Shown here one piece after another: positions 1 through 7,204 of a stretch of DNA of 45,528 bases. The first letter of the stretch is position 1; each line of letters starts with the position of its first letter. The notes beneath the pieces were generated by a model. The model ran no database searches. It saw only the letters and a list, made by a program, of their open reading frames with translations, and was not told where the DNA came from. The DNA comes from Barnesiella sp. An22 (GTDB lineage: Bacteria; Bacteroidota; Bacteroidia; Bacteroidales; Barnesiellaceae): contig NZ_NFJR01000019.1 of assembly GCF_002159975.1 (NCBI RefSeq), positions 1-45,528 on the forward strand, in the 5' to 3' direction. The position numbers and the translations under genes are program-made.

Positions 1-53
1 TAAACCAGCCCTTCCCGGAGACTTCCTGCTCCGGTAAAAAGTAATGTGGTCAT
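1..53 (-). CDS. Possible 5' end of a gene running off the left edge
   Basis: On the minus strand an ATG at 51-53 opens 17 codons without a stop up to the edge; the peptide reads MTTLLFTGAGSLREGLV, which I do not recognise. The same bases hold a 6-bp perfect inverted repeat (CCGGAG at 16-21 and CTCCGG at 30-35), so this could equally be the end of a plus-strand transcription unit whose gene lies outside the window. The strong hairpin with a plus-strand T-run just downstream fits that second reading. Confidence 0.25.
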   Translation of the reverse strand, partial: MTTLLFTGAGSLREGLV

Positions 54-71
54 CTTTTTCTATAATAAAAC

Positions 72-115
72 AAAGAGACCGCCCAAAATCTCTTTTGGGT
101 CGGCCTCTTTTTTTG
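72..115. terminator. Intergenic hairpin terminator
   Basis: AAAGAG-CCG-CCCAAAA at 72-88 pairs with TTTTGGG-CGG-CTCTTT at 93-110 around a short loop. It is followed on the plus strand by a run of seven T and on the minus strand by a mixed T-rich tract. It can end pepD on the minus strand and any plus-strand gene entering from the left. Confidence 0.75.
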
Positions 116-178
116 TATCTATCCCCGCCAACGGCGAGACTATGCCGGGGAGGGAATCCCCTCCCCGAGCGGAATGTA

Positions 179-1639
179 TCAATGCTCGGCAGCCACCTTC
201 TCCAGGATGAGAACCAGGTGGTTCCAGAACTTCTCTACGGCCGGGATGTGCATCATCTCGTCGGGAGAGTGTACGCCCCGCAACGTGGGACCGAACGAAA
301 TCATGTCGAGTTGCGGATACTTCGTCAGGAACAGGCCGCACTCGAGACCGGCGTGGATAGCCTTGATGGCCGGGGTCTGCTGGTAAAGCTCCTCATAGGC
401 AGCCACGGCAATATCCTTGATGTGCGAGTGCATGTTGGGTTTCCATCCGGGGTAACCGTCGCCATGCGTAGGCTCGGCACCGGCCATCCGGAAAAGACAC
501 TCTACCTGATAGGCGATGTCGTACTTCTCCGACTCGACCGAACTGCGCTGGCTCGTAGCCACCACAATCTTACCCGGCTCGGTCATCTTCACCGAGGCCA
601 GGTTGGTCGAGGTCTCTACCAACCCCTCAATATCGTGGCTCATGGCTATCACCCCGTGAGGTGCCGCATAGAGGGCACTGACGAGCGAACGGGCCACTCC
701 ATCTTCAATCATGAACTCGGGTGCATCGGCCGTAGCAACATCTACCGTCACATTCGGGTCCACGCCACTCAACTCGGCAGCCACATCGGCAGCAAAGTGG
801 TTGACCTCGGCCCGGATAGCCTCCTTATCCTCGGGATTCACGGCAATCACCGCCATGGCCTCGCGCGGTATGGCGTTGCGCAGGTTACCGCCGTCGATGG
901 CACACAGGTGAATCTCGTGACGTTGCATGCACAGCCACAGGAAGCGGGCCAGCAGTTTGTTGGCATTGCCGCGGCCCAGGTGAATATCGCCACCCGAGTG
1001 GCCGCCCAGCAGGTTCTTCACCTCGACCCGCAAGTAGAACTTACCGGCCGGTAGAGGCTCCTGCTTGTAGGTAAAGGTCGACGTGGTGTCGATACCACCG
1101 GCGCAACCGATAAAGATTTCGGCCTCATCTTCCGAATCGAGGTTCAACAGATATTTGCCGTCGATCATACCGGCTTCGAGACCGAAAGCACCCGTCAATC
1201 CCGTCTCTTCATCGACGGTAAACAGCGCCTGTATGCGACCATGCTTCAACTCCTTGTCGGCCAGCACCGCCAGAGCGGCAGCAATACCGATACCATTGTC
1301 GGCACCCAACGTCGTGCCCCGAGCCTTCACCCACTCGCCATCGACATACGTCTCGATGGGGTCATTCTCGAAGTCGTGTTTCACATCGCCGTTCTTCTCG
1401 CACACCATATCCATGTGAGCCTGCAAGATAACGGTAGCAGCCCCTTCGCAACCCGGGGTAGCCTCTTTGGTAATCACTACGTTGCCCGTCTTGTCGACCT
1501 GGGCTGCCAGATTTTGTTCCCGGGCAAAAGCCAACAGGAACTCACGAATGCGCTCTTCCTTTTTCGAAGGACGGGGAACCTGAGTAATGGCATCGAAATA
1601 GTGCCAAATTGATGAGGGTTTCAGTTCTTTAATCTCCAT
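179..1639 (-). CDS. pepD: Aminoacyl-histidine dipeptidase (PepD, M20C family)
   Basis: A 486-residue cytosolic metallo-dipeptidase that hydrolyses Xaa-His and other dipeptides. The two-metal site of the M20 fold is visible: H75 and D77 in QAHMDMVC, D114 in GADNGIG, the E144-E145 pair in DEETGLTG, D168 in LLNLDSED, and a late His in the IHAGLECG segment near residue 430. Length and order match bacterial PepD. It has no signal peptide. The ATG at 1639 starts a clean MEIKELKPSSIW N-terminus typical of the family. It is a single-gene unit on the minus strand, with a consensus promoter about 220 bp upstream (1861-1892) and a hairpin terminator downstream. Function is assigned from the family. Confidence 0.93.
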   Translation of the reverse strand: MEIKELKPSSIWHYFDAITQVPRPSKKEERIREFLLAFAREQNLAAQVDKTGNVVITKEATPGCEGAATVILQAHMDMVCEKNGDVKHDFENDPIETYVDGEWVKARGTTLGADNGIGIAAALAVLADKELKHGRIQALFTVDEETGLTGAFGLEAGMIDGKYLLNLDSEDEAEIFIGCAGGIDTTSTFTYKQEPLPAGKFYLRVEVKNLLGGHSGGDIHLGRGNANKLLARFLWLCMQRHEIHLCAIDGGNLRNAIPREAMAVIAVNPEDKEAIRAEVNHFAADVAAELSGVDPNVTVDVATADAPEFMIEDGVARSLVSALYAAPHGVIAMSHDIEGLVETSTNLASVKMTEPGKIVVATSQRSSVESEKYDIAYQVECLFRMAGAEPTHGDGYPGWKPNMHSHIKDIAVAAYEELYQQTPAIKAIHAGLECGLFLTKYPQLDMISFGPTLRGVHSPDEMMHIPAVEKFWNHLVLILEKVAAEH

Positions 1640-1775
1640 TTTTTTCTATTTTAGTTACAATTTGTTCATTGCTAAACTTTCTGTACTCGAAGAAATTTAT
1701 GTTAAATTTCCCGTTTTTACCGATTCTATCGTCAAAATATTTCCATTCTTCGACCAAATTCACATTTTCCTTTCC

Positions 1776-1783
1776 TATATTTG
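1776..1783 (+). promoter_or_regulatory. Candidate -7 box (TATATTTG) for the membrane-protein/ompH unit
   Basis: TATATTTG fits the Bacteroidetes -7 consensus TAnnTTTG. No good TTTG lies 19-21 bp upstream, so support is partial. A start near 1790 would give a leader of about 155 nt before 1945 and would place the 1789-1850 hairpin at the very 5' end of the transcript. Confidence 0.4.
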
Positions 1784-1788
1784 CACAG

Positions 1789-1850
1789 CAAAGACGGCCG
1801 TAAGGCATACACAACCAACACGTTTGTTTCTGCCCGCTCGGGGGTCTTTG
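1789..1850. other. 62-bp segment bracketed by CAAAGAC/GTCTTTG inverted repeat
   Basis: CAAAGAC (1789-1795) and GTCTTTG (1844-1850) are perfect 7-bp complements. Inside is CCCGCTCGGGGG, and TTTTACT follows on the plus strand. The segment sits exactly between two promoters that face each other. It could be a structured leader for either transcript or a short RNA ended by the GTCTTTGTTTT tract. No coding potential is evident. Confidence 0.4.
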
Positions 1851-1860
1851 TTTTACTATA

Positions 1861-1892
1861 CAAATATAGTGAAAGGGAAGTGCAAAGACAAA
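1861..1892 (-). promoter_or_regulatory. pepD promoter, copy A of the repeated promoter module
   Basis: On the minus strand TTTG (1889-1892), a 20-bp spacer and TATATTTG (1861-1868) give a textbook Bacteroidetes promoter reading toward pepD. The core and its upstream flank are shared with the promoter at 4604-4635, and the core also with that at 10852-10883. Confidence 0.75.
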
Positions 1893-1930
1893 TGAAAAGA
1901 CGAGTTTTCAAATGGACAGAGCCGAACCGA
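1861..1930 (-). repeat. Promoter module copy A (about 70 bp)
   Basis: By eye, roughly three quarters of positions match 4604-4673. Conserved blocks read on the plus strand are CAAATATA, AAGTGCA, ACAAATGA, AGTTTTCAAAT and GCCGAACCG. Similarity runs past the -33 box for nearly 40 bp, so more than the polymerase contact sites is conserved. Confidence 0.7.
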
Positions 1931-1944
1931 TCTCTGTATTTTTA

Positions 1945-2148
1945 ATGAAAGAAGGAATGTGGATTATTTTACTTTTTACCGCAGGGTTTCTTGCCCTGGC
2001 AGTGGTACTCCTGGGAGTAAAGGTTTTCTTCGTAAAAGGAGGACGTTTCCCCAGCCCGCACATCAGCGACAACAAGTACCTGCGTAAAAAAGGCATCACC
2101 TGCGCCGTCTCTACCGACGCCCGAGAGCGAGAAAAGAAAACAGTATAA
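1945..2148 (+). CDS. Small single-helix membrane protein conserved in Bacteroidetes
   Basis: A 67-residue protein starting MKEGMWIILLF. One hydrophobic segment (about residues 5-25) is followed by a basic stretch VFFVKGGRFP and a hydrophilic tail containing NKYLRKKGI and a single Cys. This layout, with a helix, FVKGGRFP and an NKxLRxKGI block, is one I recall from short uncharacterised proteins across Bacteroidales; the function is unknown. An in-frame ATG at 1912 would add 11 residues, but that stretch lies inside the repeated promoter module, so 1945 (or 1957) is preferred. It is probably co-transcribed with the ompH-like gene 28 nt downstream. Confidence 0.7.
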   Translation: MKEGMWIILLFTAGFLALAVVLLGVKVFFVKGGRFPSPHISDNKYLRKKGITCAVSTDAREREKKTV

Positions 2149-2176
2149 CGATATAAATTTTAGACTGATAACTAAC

Positions 2177-2776
2177 ATGAAAACTTTTACCCTTGCAATC
2201 CGGACTCTTACTGTGATTGCCATCTCTTTCTTGATGGTACAATGCGGCAATAAACAAAACGACTCGAACCAAACCTCCGGCAACTCCGCCACATCGGCCT
2301 CCTTCGAGGGGAAATTACCCATTGCTTACATCAATGTCGATTCTTTGCTCTCCAAATACAACTATGCAAAAAATCTCAACGAAAAGATGATCAACAAACA
2401 GGAGAACGCCCGCGCCTCAATCAACGAAAAGGCCCGGCAGTTGAAGAAAGAGCAGGACGACTTCCAACGCAAATACCAGAACAACGCTTTCCTCTCGCCC
2501 GAAAGAGCTCAACAGGAGTACCAACGCCTCGAAAAGAAAGCTGCCGACCTGCAAGAGTACGCTCAACGCCTCGACAACGAGAACATGCTCGAGCAACAAA
2601 AGATGCTCATGCAGATGAACGACTCGATCAACACCTTCATCAAAGAGTATAACCAAGACAAAAAATACGAGGCTATCTTCAACAACGCCAGCACACTCTA
2701 CATCAATCCCGCCTACGACATCACCAACGAGGTTGTCGAGTTGCTGAACAAGCGCTACGCCGCCGCTAAAAAATAA
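2177..2776 (+). CDS. OmpH/Skp-family periplasmic chaperone-like lipoprotein
   Basis: A 199-residue exported protein. Residues 1-22 form a signal peptide ending in a lipobox (LMVQ then C23), so the mature protein is probably lipid-anchored. A Ser/Thr/Asn-rich linker follows, then IAYINVDSLLSKY, the typical opening of OmpH/Skp proteins. Next comes a long charged coiled coil (about 65-155, rich in Gln, Lys and Glu) and the return strand YINPAYDITNEV before the last helix. Skp proteins trimerise and hold unfolded outer-membrane proteins in the periplasm. The lipoprotein form is a common Bacteroidetes variant; client identity is inferred. It is the second gene of a two-gene unit and is followed by a hairpin. 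Confidence 0.82.
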   Translation: MKTFTLAIRTLTVIAISFLMVQCGNKQNDSNQTSGNSATSASFEGKLPIAYINVDSLLSKYNYAKNLNEKMINKQENARASINEKARQLKKEQDDFQRKYQNNAFLSPERAQQEYQRLEKKAADLQEYAQRLDNENMLEQQKMLMQMNDSINTFIKEYNQDKKYEAIFNNASTLYINPAYDITNEVVELLNKRYAAAKK

Positions 2777-2802
2777 GATTACAAAACATTTTCCATAAGA
2801 CA

Positions 2803-2840
2803 AGGGGCTGTGTCGATACAAATTCAGGCACAGCCCCTCA
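2803..2840. terminator. Hairpin between ompH-like gene and radC
   Basis: AGGGGCTGTG (2803-2812) pairs perfectly with CACAGCCCCT (2829-2838). It lies between two convergent genes, so it can serve both. It shares the GGGGCTGT stem with the hairpins at 5737-5780 and 36075-36112. Confidence 0.75.
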
Positions 2841-2881
2841 TATTTTAAACCTATGATACCATTGAAAGTGAGAAAAAGACA

Positions 2882-3583
2882 CTACATCCGCCCCTCGTCG
2901 GCATAGCTGAAGTACCCCTCTTCACCCACGATGATGTGGTCGAGCACCGCCATGTCGAAAAGCGCGGCGGCTGCCTTTATCTTGGCCGTCACCTTGTCGT
3001 CGGCCGCACTGGGTGTGAGATTGTTCGAGGGGTGGTTGTGACACAGGATCAGGGCCGAGGCCAACTGCTGCAAGGCCGACCGCATGATCAGCTTCACGTC
3101 GACCACCGTCGCCGCAGTACCGCCCTGACTTACCCGCAAGGTATCAATCACCCGGTTGGCCCGGTTGAGCAGGAGCACCCAGAACTCCTCGTGCGGCAAG
3201 TCAATCATTTGCCCCCGCATGAGGCTGTACACATCGGCACTGTGGGTAATGGCTGGACGCTTGGGCAACTCCTCGTCGCGCCTGCGGCGCCCTATCTCGA
3301 GAGCCGCCATAATGGTAATGGCCTTGGCCTCGCCTATCCCCTTGAACGGTTTCACGAAATCGTCTATCCCATATTTGCCCAGCCGGTTCAGGCTGTTGCC
3401 CGCCGCATTGAGAATGCGTTGCGAGAGCTCCACTGCCGTCTCGTCCACATTGCCCGACCCGATGAGAATGGCTATCAACTCGGCATTGCTCAAGGAGCGG
3501 ATACCGTGCAGCATCATCTTTTCGCGCGGACGGTCTTCGGCCGCCCACTCGGTTATCTTCAACTTGTCGCGCTTGCGGTCCAT
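2882..3583 (-). CDS. radC: RadC family protein (JAB/MPN domain)
   Basis: A 233-residue protein with the RadC layout. It has an N-terminal UPF0758 segment beginning ITEWAAEDRPREKMM, a helix-hairpin-helix-like region (about 75-95, FKGIGEAKA), and a C-terminal JAB1/MPN metalloprotease-like domain. Its zinc motif is intact: E in HEEFWVLLLN, then HNHPSNNLTPSAAD. RadC was once linked to repair of stalled forks, but its real role is not settled. It lies 2 nt downstream of the glycosyltransferase gene and probably shares that promoter. Confidence 0.92.
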   Translation of the reverse strand: MDRKRDKLKITEWAAEDRPREKMMLHGIRSLSNAELIAILIGSGNVDETAVELSQRILNAAGNSLNRLGKYGIDDFVKPFKGIGEAKAITIMAALEIGRRRRDEELPKRPAITHSADVYSLMRGQMIDLPHEEFWVLLLNRANRVIDTLRVSQGGTAATVVDVKLIMRSALQQLASALILCHNHPSNNLTPSAADDKVTAKIKAAAALFDMAVLDHIIVGEEGYFSYADEGRM

Positions 3584-3585
3584 GG

Positions 3586-4581
3586 CTACTTTCCTTTACG
3601 CAGACGCACCTCTTCGGCTTCGTCCCGACCACGACCAAGAACCACCTTCAAGAAGTAGGCTTTCAAAAAACCCACACCATATCCGCACAATTGTATGAGA
3701 CTGGCTACCACCGACAACGCGGCTATTTTGAGCCGCTTGTTCACGCACCACGACACGATAAAGACCGCCAACAGATAGGCAACCAACGGCAGAATGGCCG
3801 GCCACCAGAAGAGCGACCCTATAATCATGACCAACGCCCCTACGACAAAACAGGCCGGAAGCCAGTGAACGAGCTTCAGCGTATCGGGGTAAAGCAGGTA
3901 GAGCGAAATGCGCGACATCCCGAATATATACACCTGCCTGAAAAACAGCCGCAGGTTCACCCTGCGCTTGTGGTAGACAAAGGCATCGCGTATGAGGGTA
4001 ATGGAGAATCCGGCCTGACGGATGCGGGTACTCATGTCGATGTCCTCGCTGAACATCTCGCGGAATCCGCCCACCCGCTCGTAGACCTCACGCGAAAAGC
4101 CCATGTTGAAGGTACGCGGGGTAAACTTCTCGAGCTGGATCTTCCCGCCCCGGATACCGCCCGTAGTGAGAAACGAGGTCATCGAATAGTTGATAGCCTT
4201 CTGCACGTCGCTGAACGAATCGTGAGCAGCATCGGGACCTCCGAAACAGTCGGTATAGTGTCGTTGCAAGGCCGCACTCAGCACCTCGAAGTAACGGGCC
4301 GGTATCACGCAATCGGAATCGAAAAAGATAAAATAGCGACCCGATGCCCGCTCCATACCGTAGTTGCGAGCAATGCTACGCCCCTCGTTCTCCTTATAAT
4401 AGTAGTGTATGTCGACCGACGACTCGTAACGCGCCACGGCATCGGCACACCGCACGGTCGAACCATCTTCGACCAAGACGATTTCAAAATCCTTACAGGT
4501 TTGTTGCGACAGGCTCGCGAGCAGGTCGCTCACTTCGTCGGGCCGGTTGTATACCGGTACAATAATCGAGAAATAGGGCAT
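3586..4581 (-). CDS. Family 2 glycosyltransferase with C-terminal membrane helices
   Basis: A 331-residue GT-A enzyme. The N-terminus SIIVPVYNRPDEV and the VEDGST motif bind the nucleotide-sugar. The metal-binding DxD is DSD at 88-90, and SEDIDM near 180 supplies the catalytic-base region. Residues about 235-310 contain two or three hydrophobic segments that should anchor it in the inner membrane, with a basic tail. Donor and acceptor cannot be read from sequence; cell-surface glycan or lipid glycosylation is the likely setting. Promoter copy B lies about 20 bp upstream of the ATG. radC follows after 2 nt. Confidence 0.88.
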   Translation of the reverse strand: MPYFSIIVPVYNRPDEVSDLLASLSQQTCKDFEIVLVEDGSTVRCADAVARYESSVDIHYYYKENEGRSIARNYGMERASGRYFIFFDSDCVIPARYFEVLSAALQRHYTDCFGGPDAAHDSFSDVQKAINYSMTSFLTTGGIRGGKIQLEKFTPRTFNMGFSREVYERVGGFREMFSEDIDMSTRIRQAGFSITLIRDAFVYHKRRVNLRLFFRQVYIFGMSRISLYLLYPDTLKLVHWLPACFVVGALVMIIGSLFWWPAILPLVAYLLAVFIVSWCVNKRLKIAALSVVASLIQLCGYGVGFLKAYFLKVVLGRGRDEAEEVRLRKGK

Positions 4582-4603
4582 AACGGTAATATTCTGTTTC
4601 GTA

Positions 4604-4635
4604 CAAATATATAAAAAGGTAAGTGCAGAAACAAA
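4604..4635 (-). promoter_or_regulatory. Glycosyltransferase-radC promoter, copy B of the module
   Basis: On the minus strand TTTG (4632-4635), a 20-bp spacer and TATATTTG (4604-4611). The start site should fall near 4597, giving a leader of about 15 nt. Confidence 0.75.
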
Positions 4636-4673
4636 TGAGAAAACAAGTTTTCAAATTCGACTATGCCGAACCG
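4604..4673 (-). repeat. Promoter module copy B (about 70 bp)
   Basis: Second copy of the extended promoter module described at 1861-1930, in the same orientation relative to its gene. The GCCGAACCG block (4665-4673) marks the upstream edge of clear similarity. Confidence 0.7.
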
Positions 4674-4752
4674 GCTCCTATATCCGTGAAACAGATATAC
4701 ATCTTTCATCCCAAACACCCATCCAAGAGCTGGGCCGAAACATATCGGGCAC

Positions 4753-4789
4753 AAAAAAAACGGGACCCGTTTGCACGAGACCCGTTTTT
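4753..4789 (-). terminator. efp terminator
   Basis: AAAACGGG (4757-4764) and CCCGTTTT (4781-4788) pair. Read on the minus strand the stem is followed by a run of eight T, right after efp. Confidence 0.7.
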
Positions 4790-4814
4790 ATGGCATGAAT
4801 GCGGAATCGATTCT

Positions 4815-5378
4815 TTATTTGGCACGCTCGATATACGAACCGTCGCGAGTATCGACTACAATCATCTCGCCCGTTTCGATAAAGAGAGGTACACGTACCG
4901 TAGCACCCGTCTCGACCGTAGCCGGTTTGGTGGTATTGGTAGCGGTATCGCCTTTGAGACCCGGCTCGGTGTAGGTCACCTCGAGCTGTACCTTTACCGG
5001 CAATTCGGCAAAGAGCACCGTCTCGGTCGAAGCATCGGAAACCACCTCGACAACCATACCCTCTTTCAGGAAGTCTACACCCGTGATAAGGTCTTTGTTG
5101 ATAATCAGGTCGTCCCAAGTCTCCTGATTGAGGAAGTGATAGTGTTCACCCTCGTTGTACGAGAACTGATACGGACGACGTTCTACCCGTACATCTTCCA
5201 GTTTTTCACCGATATTGAAGCGGCGTTCAAGCACACGACCCGATACCACATCTTTGAGTTTGGTACGCATAATCGTGTTTCCCTTACCCGGTTTTACATG
5301 TAAAAATTCTACACAGAAATAGAGCTTTCCGTCCAAACGGATACAGGTTCCGTTTTTAATGTCTTGCGAGTTAATCAT
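4815..5378 (-). CDS. efp: Translation elongation factor P
   Basis: A 187-residue EF-P, the factor that rescues ribosomes stalled at polyproline. Its three beta-barrel domains appear in order: a KOW-like N-domain, an OB domain (about 65-125), and a C-terminal OB domain ending VPLFIETGEMIVVDTRDGSYIERAK. The tip loop is PGKGNTIMR with K32 at the position modified in other species. No modification gene is seen in this window, so the modification state is unknown. It is a single-gene unit with its own promoter and terminator, next to divergent rpmH. Confidence 0.97.
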   Translation of the reverse strand: MINSQDIKNGTCIRLDGKLYFCVEFLHVKPGKGNTIMRTKLKDVVSGRVLERRFNIGEKLEDVRVERRPYQFSYNEGEHYHFLNQETWDDLIINKDLITGVDFLKEGMVVEVVSDASTETVLFAELPVKVQLEVTYTEPGLKGDTATNTTKPATVETGATVRVPLFIETGEMIVVDTRDGSYIERAK

Positions 5379-5433
5379 ACTTTGTATACTGTTTTGTATT
5401 TATATTATTCTTTGTTTCTGAACTTTCGAGGTA

Positions 5434-5464
5434 CAAAAGTAAACTAAATCAATAAAATCTCAAA
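5434..5464 (-). promoter_or_regulatory. efp promoter
   Basis: On the minus strand TTTG (5461-5464), a 19-bp spacer and TACTTTTG (5434-5441), about 55 bp before the efp start. It is back to back with the rpmH promoter in the same 187-bp divergent region. Confidence 0.7.
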
Positions 5465-5492
5465 AAGAAAATCCCCAAAAATGGGTAATCTC

Positions 5493-5523
5493 TTGGTTTA
5501 TTAAAAAAAAGTATCTATTTTTG
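5493..5523 (+). promoter_or_regulatory. rpmH promoter
   Basis: TTGG (5493-5496), a 19-bp spacer and TATTTTTG (5516-5523), followed by a roughly 35-nt leader to the rpmH ATG. The -33 box deviates from TTTG by one base. Confidence 0.7.
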
Positions 5524-5565
5524 CAGTCCGAAAAAAGGAATAATAACGATAAAAATATAACGGCA

Positions 5566-5721
5566 ATGAAAAGAACATTTCAACCTTCGAACAGAAAAAG
5601 AATTAACAAACACGGATTCCGTTTGAGAATGTCTACTGCAAACGGTCGTCGCGTACTGGCCAGCCGTCGTGCAAAAGGTCGTGCTAAATTGACGGTTTCG
5701 GACGAAAGACATCCTTTCTAA
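5566..5721 (+). CDS. rpmH: 50S ribosomal protein L34
   Basis: A 51-residue, strongly basic protein beginning [12 protein letters not shown] and containing KHGFRLRM and [13 protein letters not shown], which are the L34 signatures. An upstream in-frame ATG at 5521 overlaps the -7 box and adds a non-homologous stretch, so 5566 is the true start. The usual neighbours rnpA and dnaA are absent, which is normal for Bacteroidetes. Confidence 0.97.
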   Translation: MKRTFQPSNRKRINKHGFRLRMSTANGRRVLASRRAKGRAKLTVSDERHPF

Positions 5722-5736
5722 AAAAATTTATCCGAC

Positions 5737-5780
5737 ATATGAAACGGGGCTGTATCCGACGATACAGCCCCGTTTCATAT
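5737..5780. terminator. Bidirectional terminator between rpmH and PAP2 gene
   Basis: GAAACGGGGCTGTATC pairs perfectly with GATACAGCCCCGTTTC around CGAC, and the flanking ATAT/ATAT extend the stem. It sits between convergent genes and is the strongest hairpin of the GGGGCTGT group. Confidence 0.85.
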
Positions 5781-5806
5781 TATATCGGCTCCTCCGGCCC
5801 ATACTA

Positions 5807-7117
5807 TCAGAACAGGATATTGGCCGAAGCTCCCCACGTGAGGGCGTGAATGGCACTGTGCCCCGAGCGGGCTACCGCTATGCCCAACTCCTGCGAGGGC
5901 TGCAAGCTGTACGACGCCGAGGCCGAGGTGTAGTCACAAAAGAAACGGGCCCCGAAGTTGCGCTTCATCATGTAACCAATCGACACACCGGTACTCCATA
6001 CGAAGCTGTTGCGACCAAATTCGATAGACTCACAGTTCAGGGCATTCGACGGGATATAGTTGTACCCGGCCAATACCTTTCCGCCCAACGACCAGCGACT
6101 CGAACAGGGATATTGCAAGTAAACACCGGCCATGGCCCGCCCCTCGTCGATAGGTTCCAGTGCTGCATCGGGCCGGGTATTGAGCGAAACCGGAATATTC
6201 GACACCGTAGCCAAACCACCGCACCCGATGTATTTGTTGAAGAAATAGGCTCCCTCCACACCTATCCGGCTGCCAATGCCGGTATTGAGTTTCATGCCGT
6301 TACCGAGACCTATACGTCCCAGCCCCGACGAGAAACCCATGTAGAGGCCCACAAACGAGGGCTTCTCGAGCAAAGGGTAGTAGGTAGGATCGAGATTCAA
6401 ACCCTTGTCTTTGAATATCAGATCGGCCAGGTAATAGCCCAGTTCGGTCGACAGGATACCGATGCCGGCACCGGCCAGTACATCGGAAACCCAGTGACGA
6501 TTGTTCAACTGCCGGCTTACGCCGGTTACCGCTGCTACCGTAAAAGCCGAGATGCTGTACCAGGGACTGCGGTCGCCATACTCCTTGTGCAGCATCATGG
6601 CCGTCATAAAGGCCGTAGCCGTATGGCCCGAGGGGAACGACTTGTAGTTGCTGCCATCGGGGCGCTGCACATGCGCCGTATATTTGACGGTGTTGACAAC
6701 CGTAGCCATGATGGCGGCCGAAAAGGCATCGGATACCAGCATGCGCCCCCACGAACTGCGGCTCTCTACGCCGAAACCTTTCAGCCCCAGCATCACCACA
6801 GCCGGAGCATACTGCAGGTAATTGTCATACTCGTATTTGAACTTGGGTACATAGTCGTTACGCAACTGGCGGAAACGCTCGCGCCCCGGTATGGTAGCCA
6901 CACCGGCAACCACCAGGGGCACCCCTACGTAAGTCATCTGGAAGCCCTTGGTCGAGGTAAACCGGTCGACCTTCTGGTTGAACCGCTGCCACGAGTTGAG
7001 CGGCCGTACATCGATTGTCGTATCGCGGGCTACGGACTGGAGCGTGATTTCGGCACGTGCCGGTAGCATGGACAGGACCACAACAACGGCAATCCACAAT
7101 CTTGTCATGTGTTTCAT
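5807..7117 (-). CDS. PAP2-family phosphatase with C-terminal barrel-like domain
   Basis: A 436-residue exported protein. A signal peptide covers about 1-22. The PAP2/acid phosphatase signature is complete: K145 and R152-P153 (KYTAHVQRPDG), the catalytic-histidine motif PSGHT with H165, and R202, H208 and D212 (SRQLNNRHWVSD). Such enzymes remove phosphate from lipids such as undecaprenyl pyrophosphate or lipid A, on the periplasmic side. After about residue 255 the sequence becomes glycine- and aromatic-rich with alternating pattern and ends ...WGASANILF, which suggests an outer-membrane beta-barrel. The substrate is not determinable. It is a monocistronic unit with its own promoter. Confidence 0.85.
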   Translation of the reverse strand: MKHMTRLWIAVVVVLSMLPARAEITLQSVARDTTIDVRPLNSWQRFNQKVDRFTSTKGFQMTYVGVPLVVAGVATIPGRERFRQLRNDYVPKFKYEYDNYLQYAPAVVMLGLKGFGVESRSSWGRMLVSDAFSAAIMATVVNTVKYTAHVQRPDGSNYKSFPSGHTATAFMTAMMLHKEYGDRSPWYSISAFTVAAVTGVSRQLNNRHWVSDVLAGAGIGILSTELGYYLADLIFKDKGLNLDPTYYPLLEKPSFVGLYMGFSSGLGRIGLGNGMKLNTGIGSRIGVEGAYFFNKYIGCGGLATVSNIPVSLNTRPDAALEPIDEGRAMAGVYLQYPCSSRWSLGGKVLAGYNYIPSNALNCESIEFGRNSFVWSTGVSIGYMMKRNFGARFFCDYTSASASYSLQPSQELGIAVARSGHSAIHALTWGASANILF

Positions 7118-7148
7118 CTTGTTTAAAAAGCTTTTAGCATAACGGTAT

Positions 7149-7188
7149 TACCGCACAAAGGTAAGGGCAATTATGCGGTATATCCAAA
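7149..7188 (-). promoter_or_regulatory. PAP2 promoter flanked by an inverted repeat
   Basis: On the minus strand TTTG (7185-7188), a 21-bp spacer and TACCTTTG (7156-7163). The -7 box is bracketed by perfect 7-bp arms TACCGCA (7149-7155) and TGCGGTA (7174-7180), a layout that suits a repressor operator. Confidence 0.6.
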
Positions 7189-7204
7189 AAACAGAGCCTT
7201 GTAT

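Noticed and set aside
1629-1814. 61-codon minus-strand open frame before pepD
   Set aside because: It overlaps the pepD start, has no recognisable pattern and lies in leader sequence.
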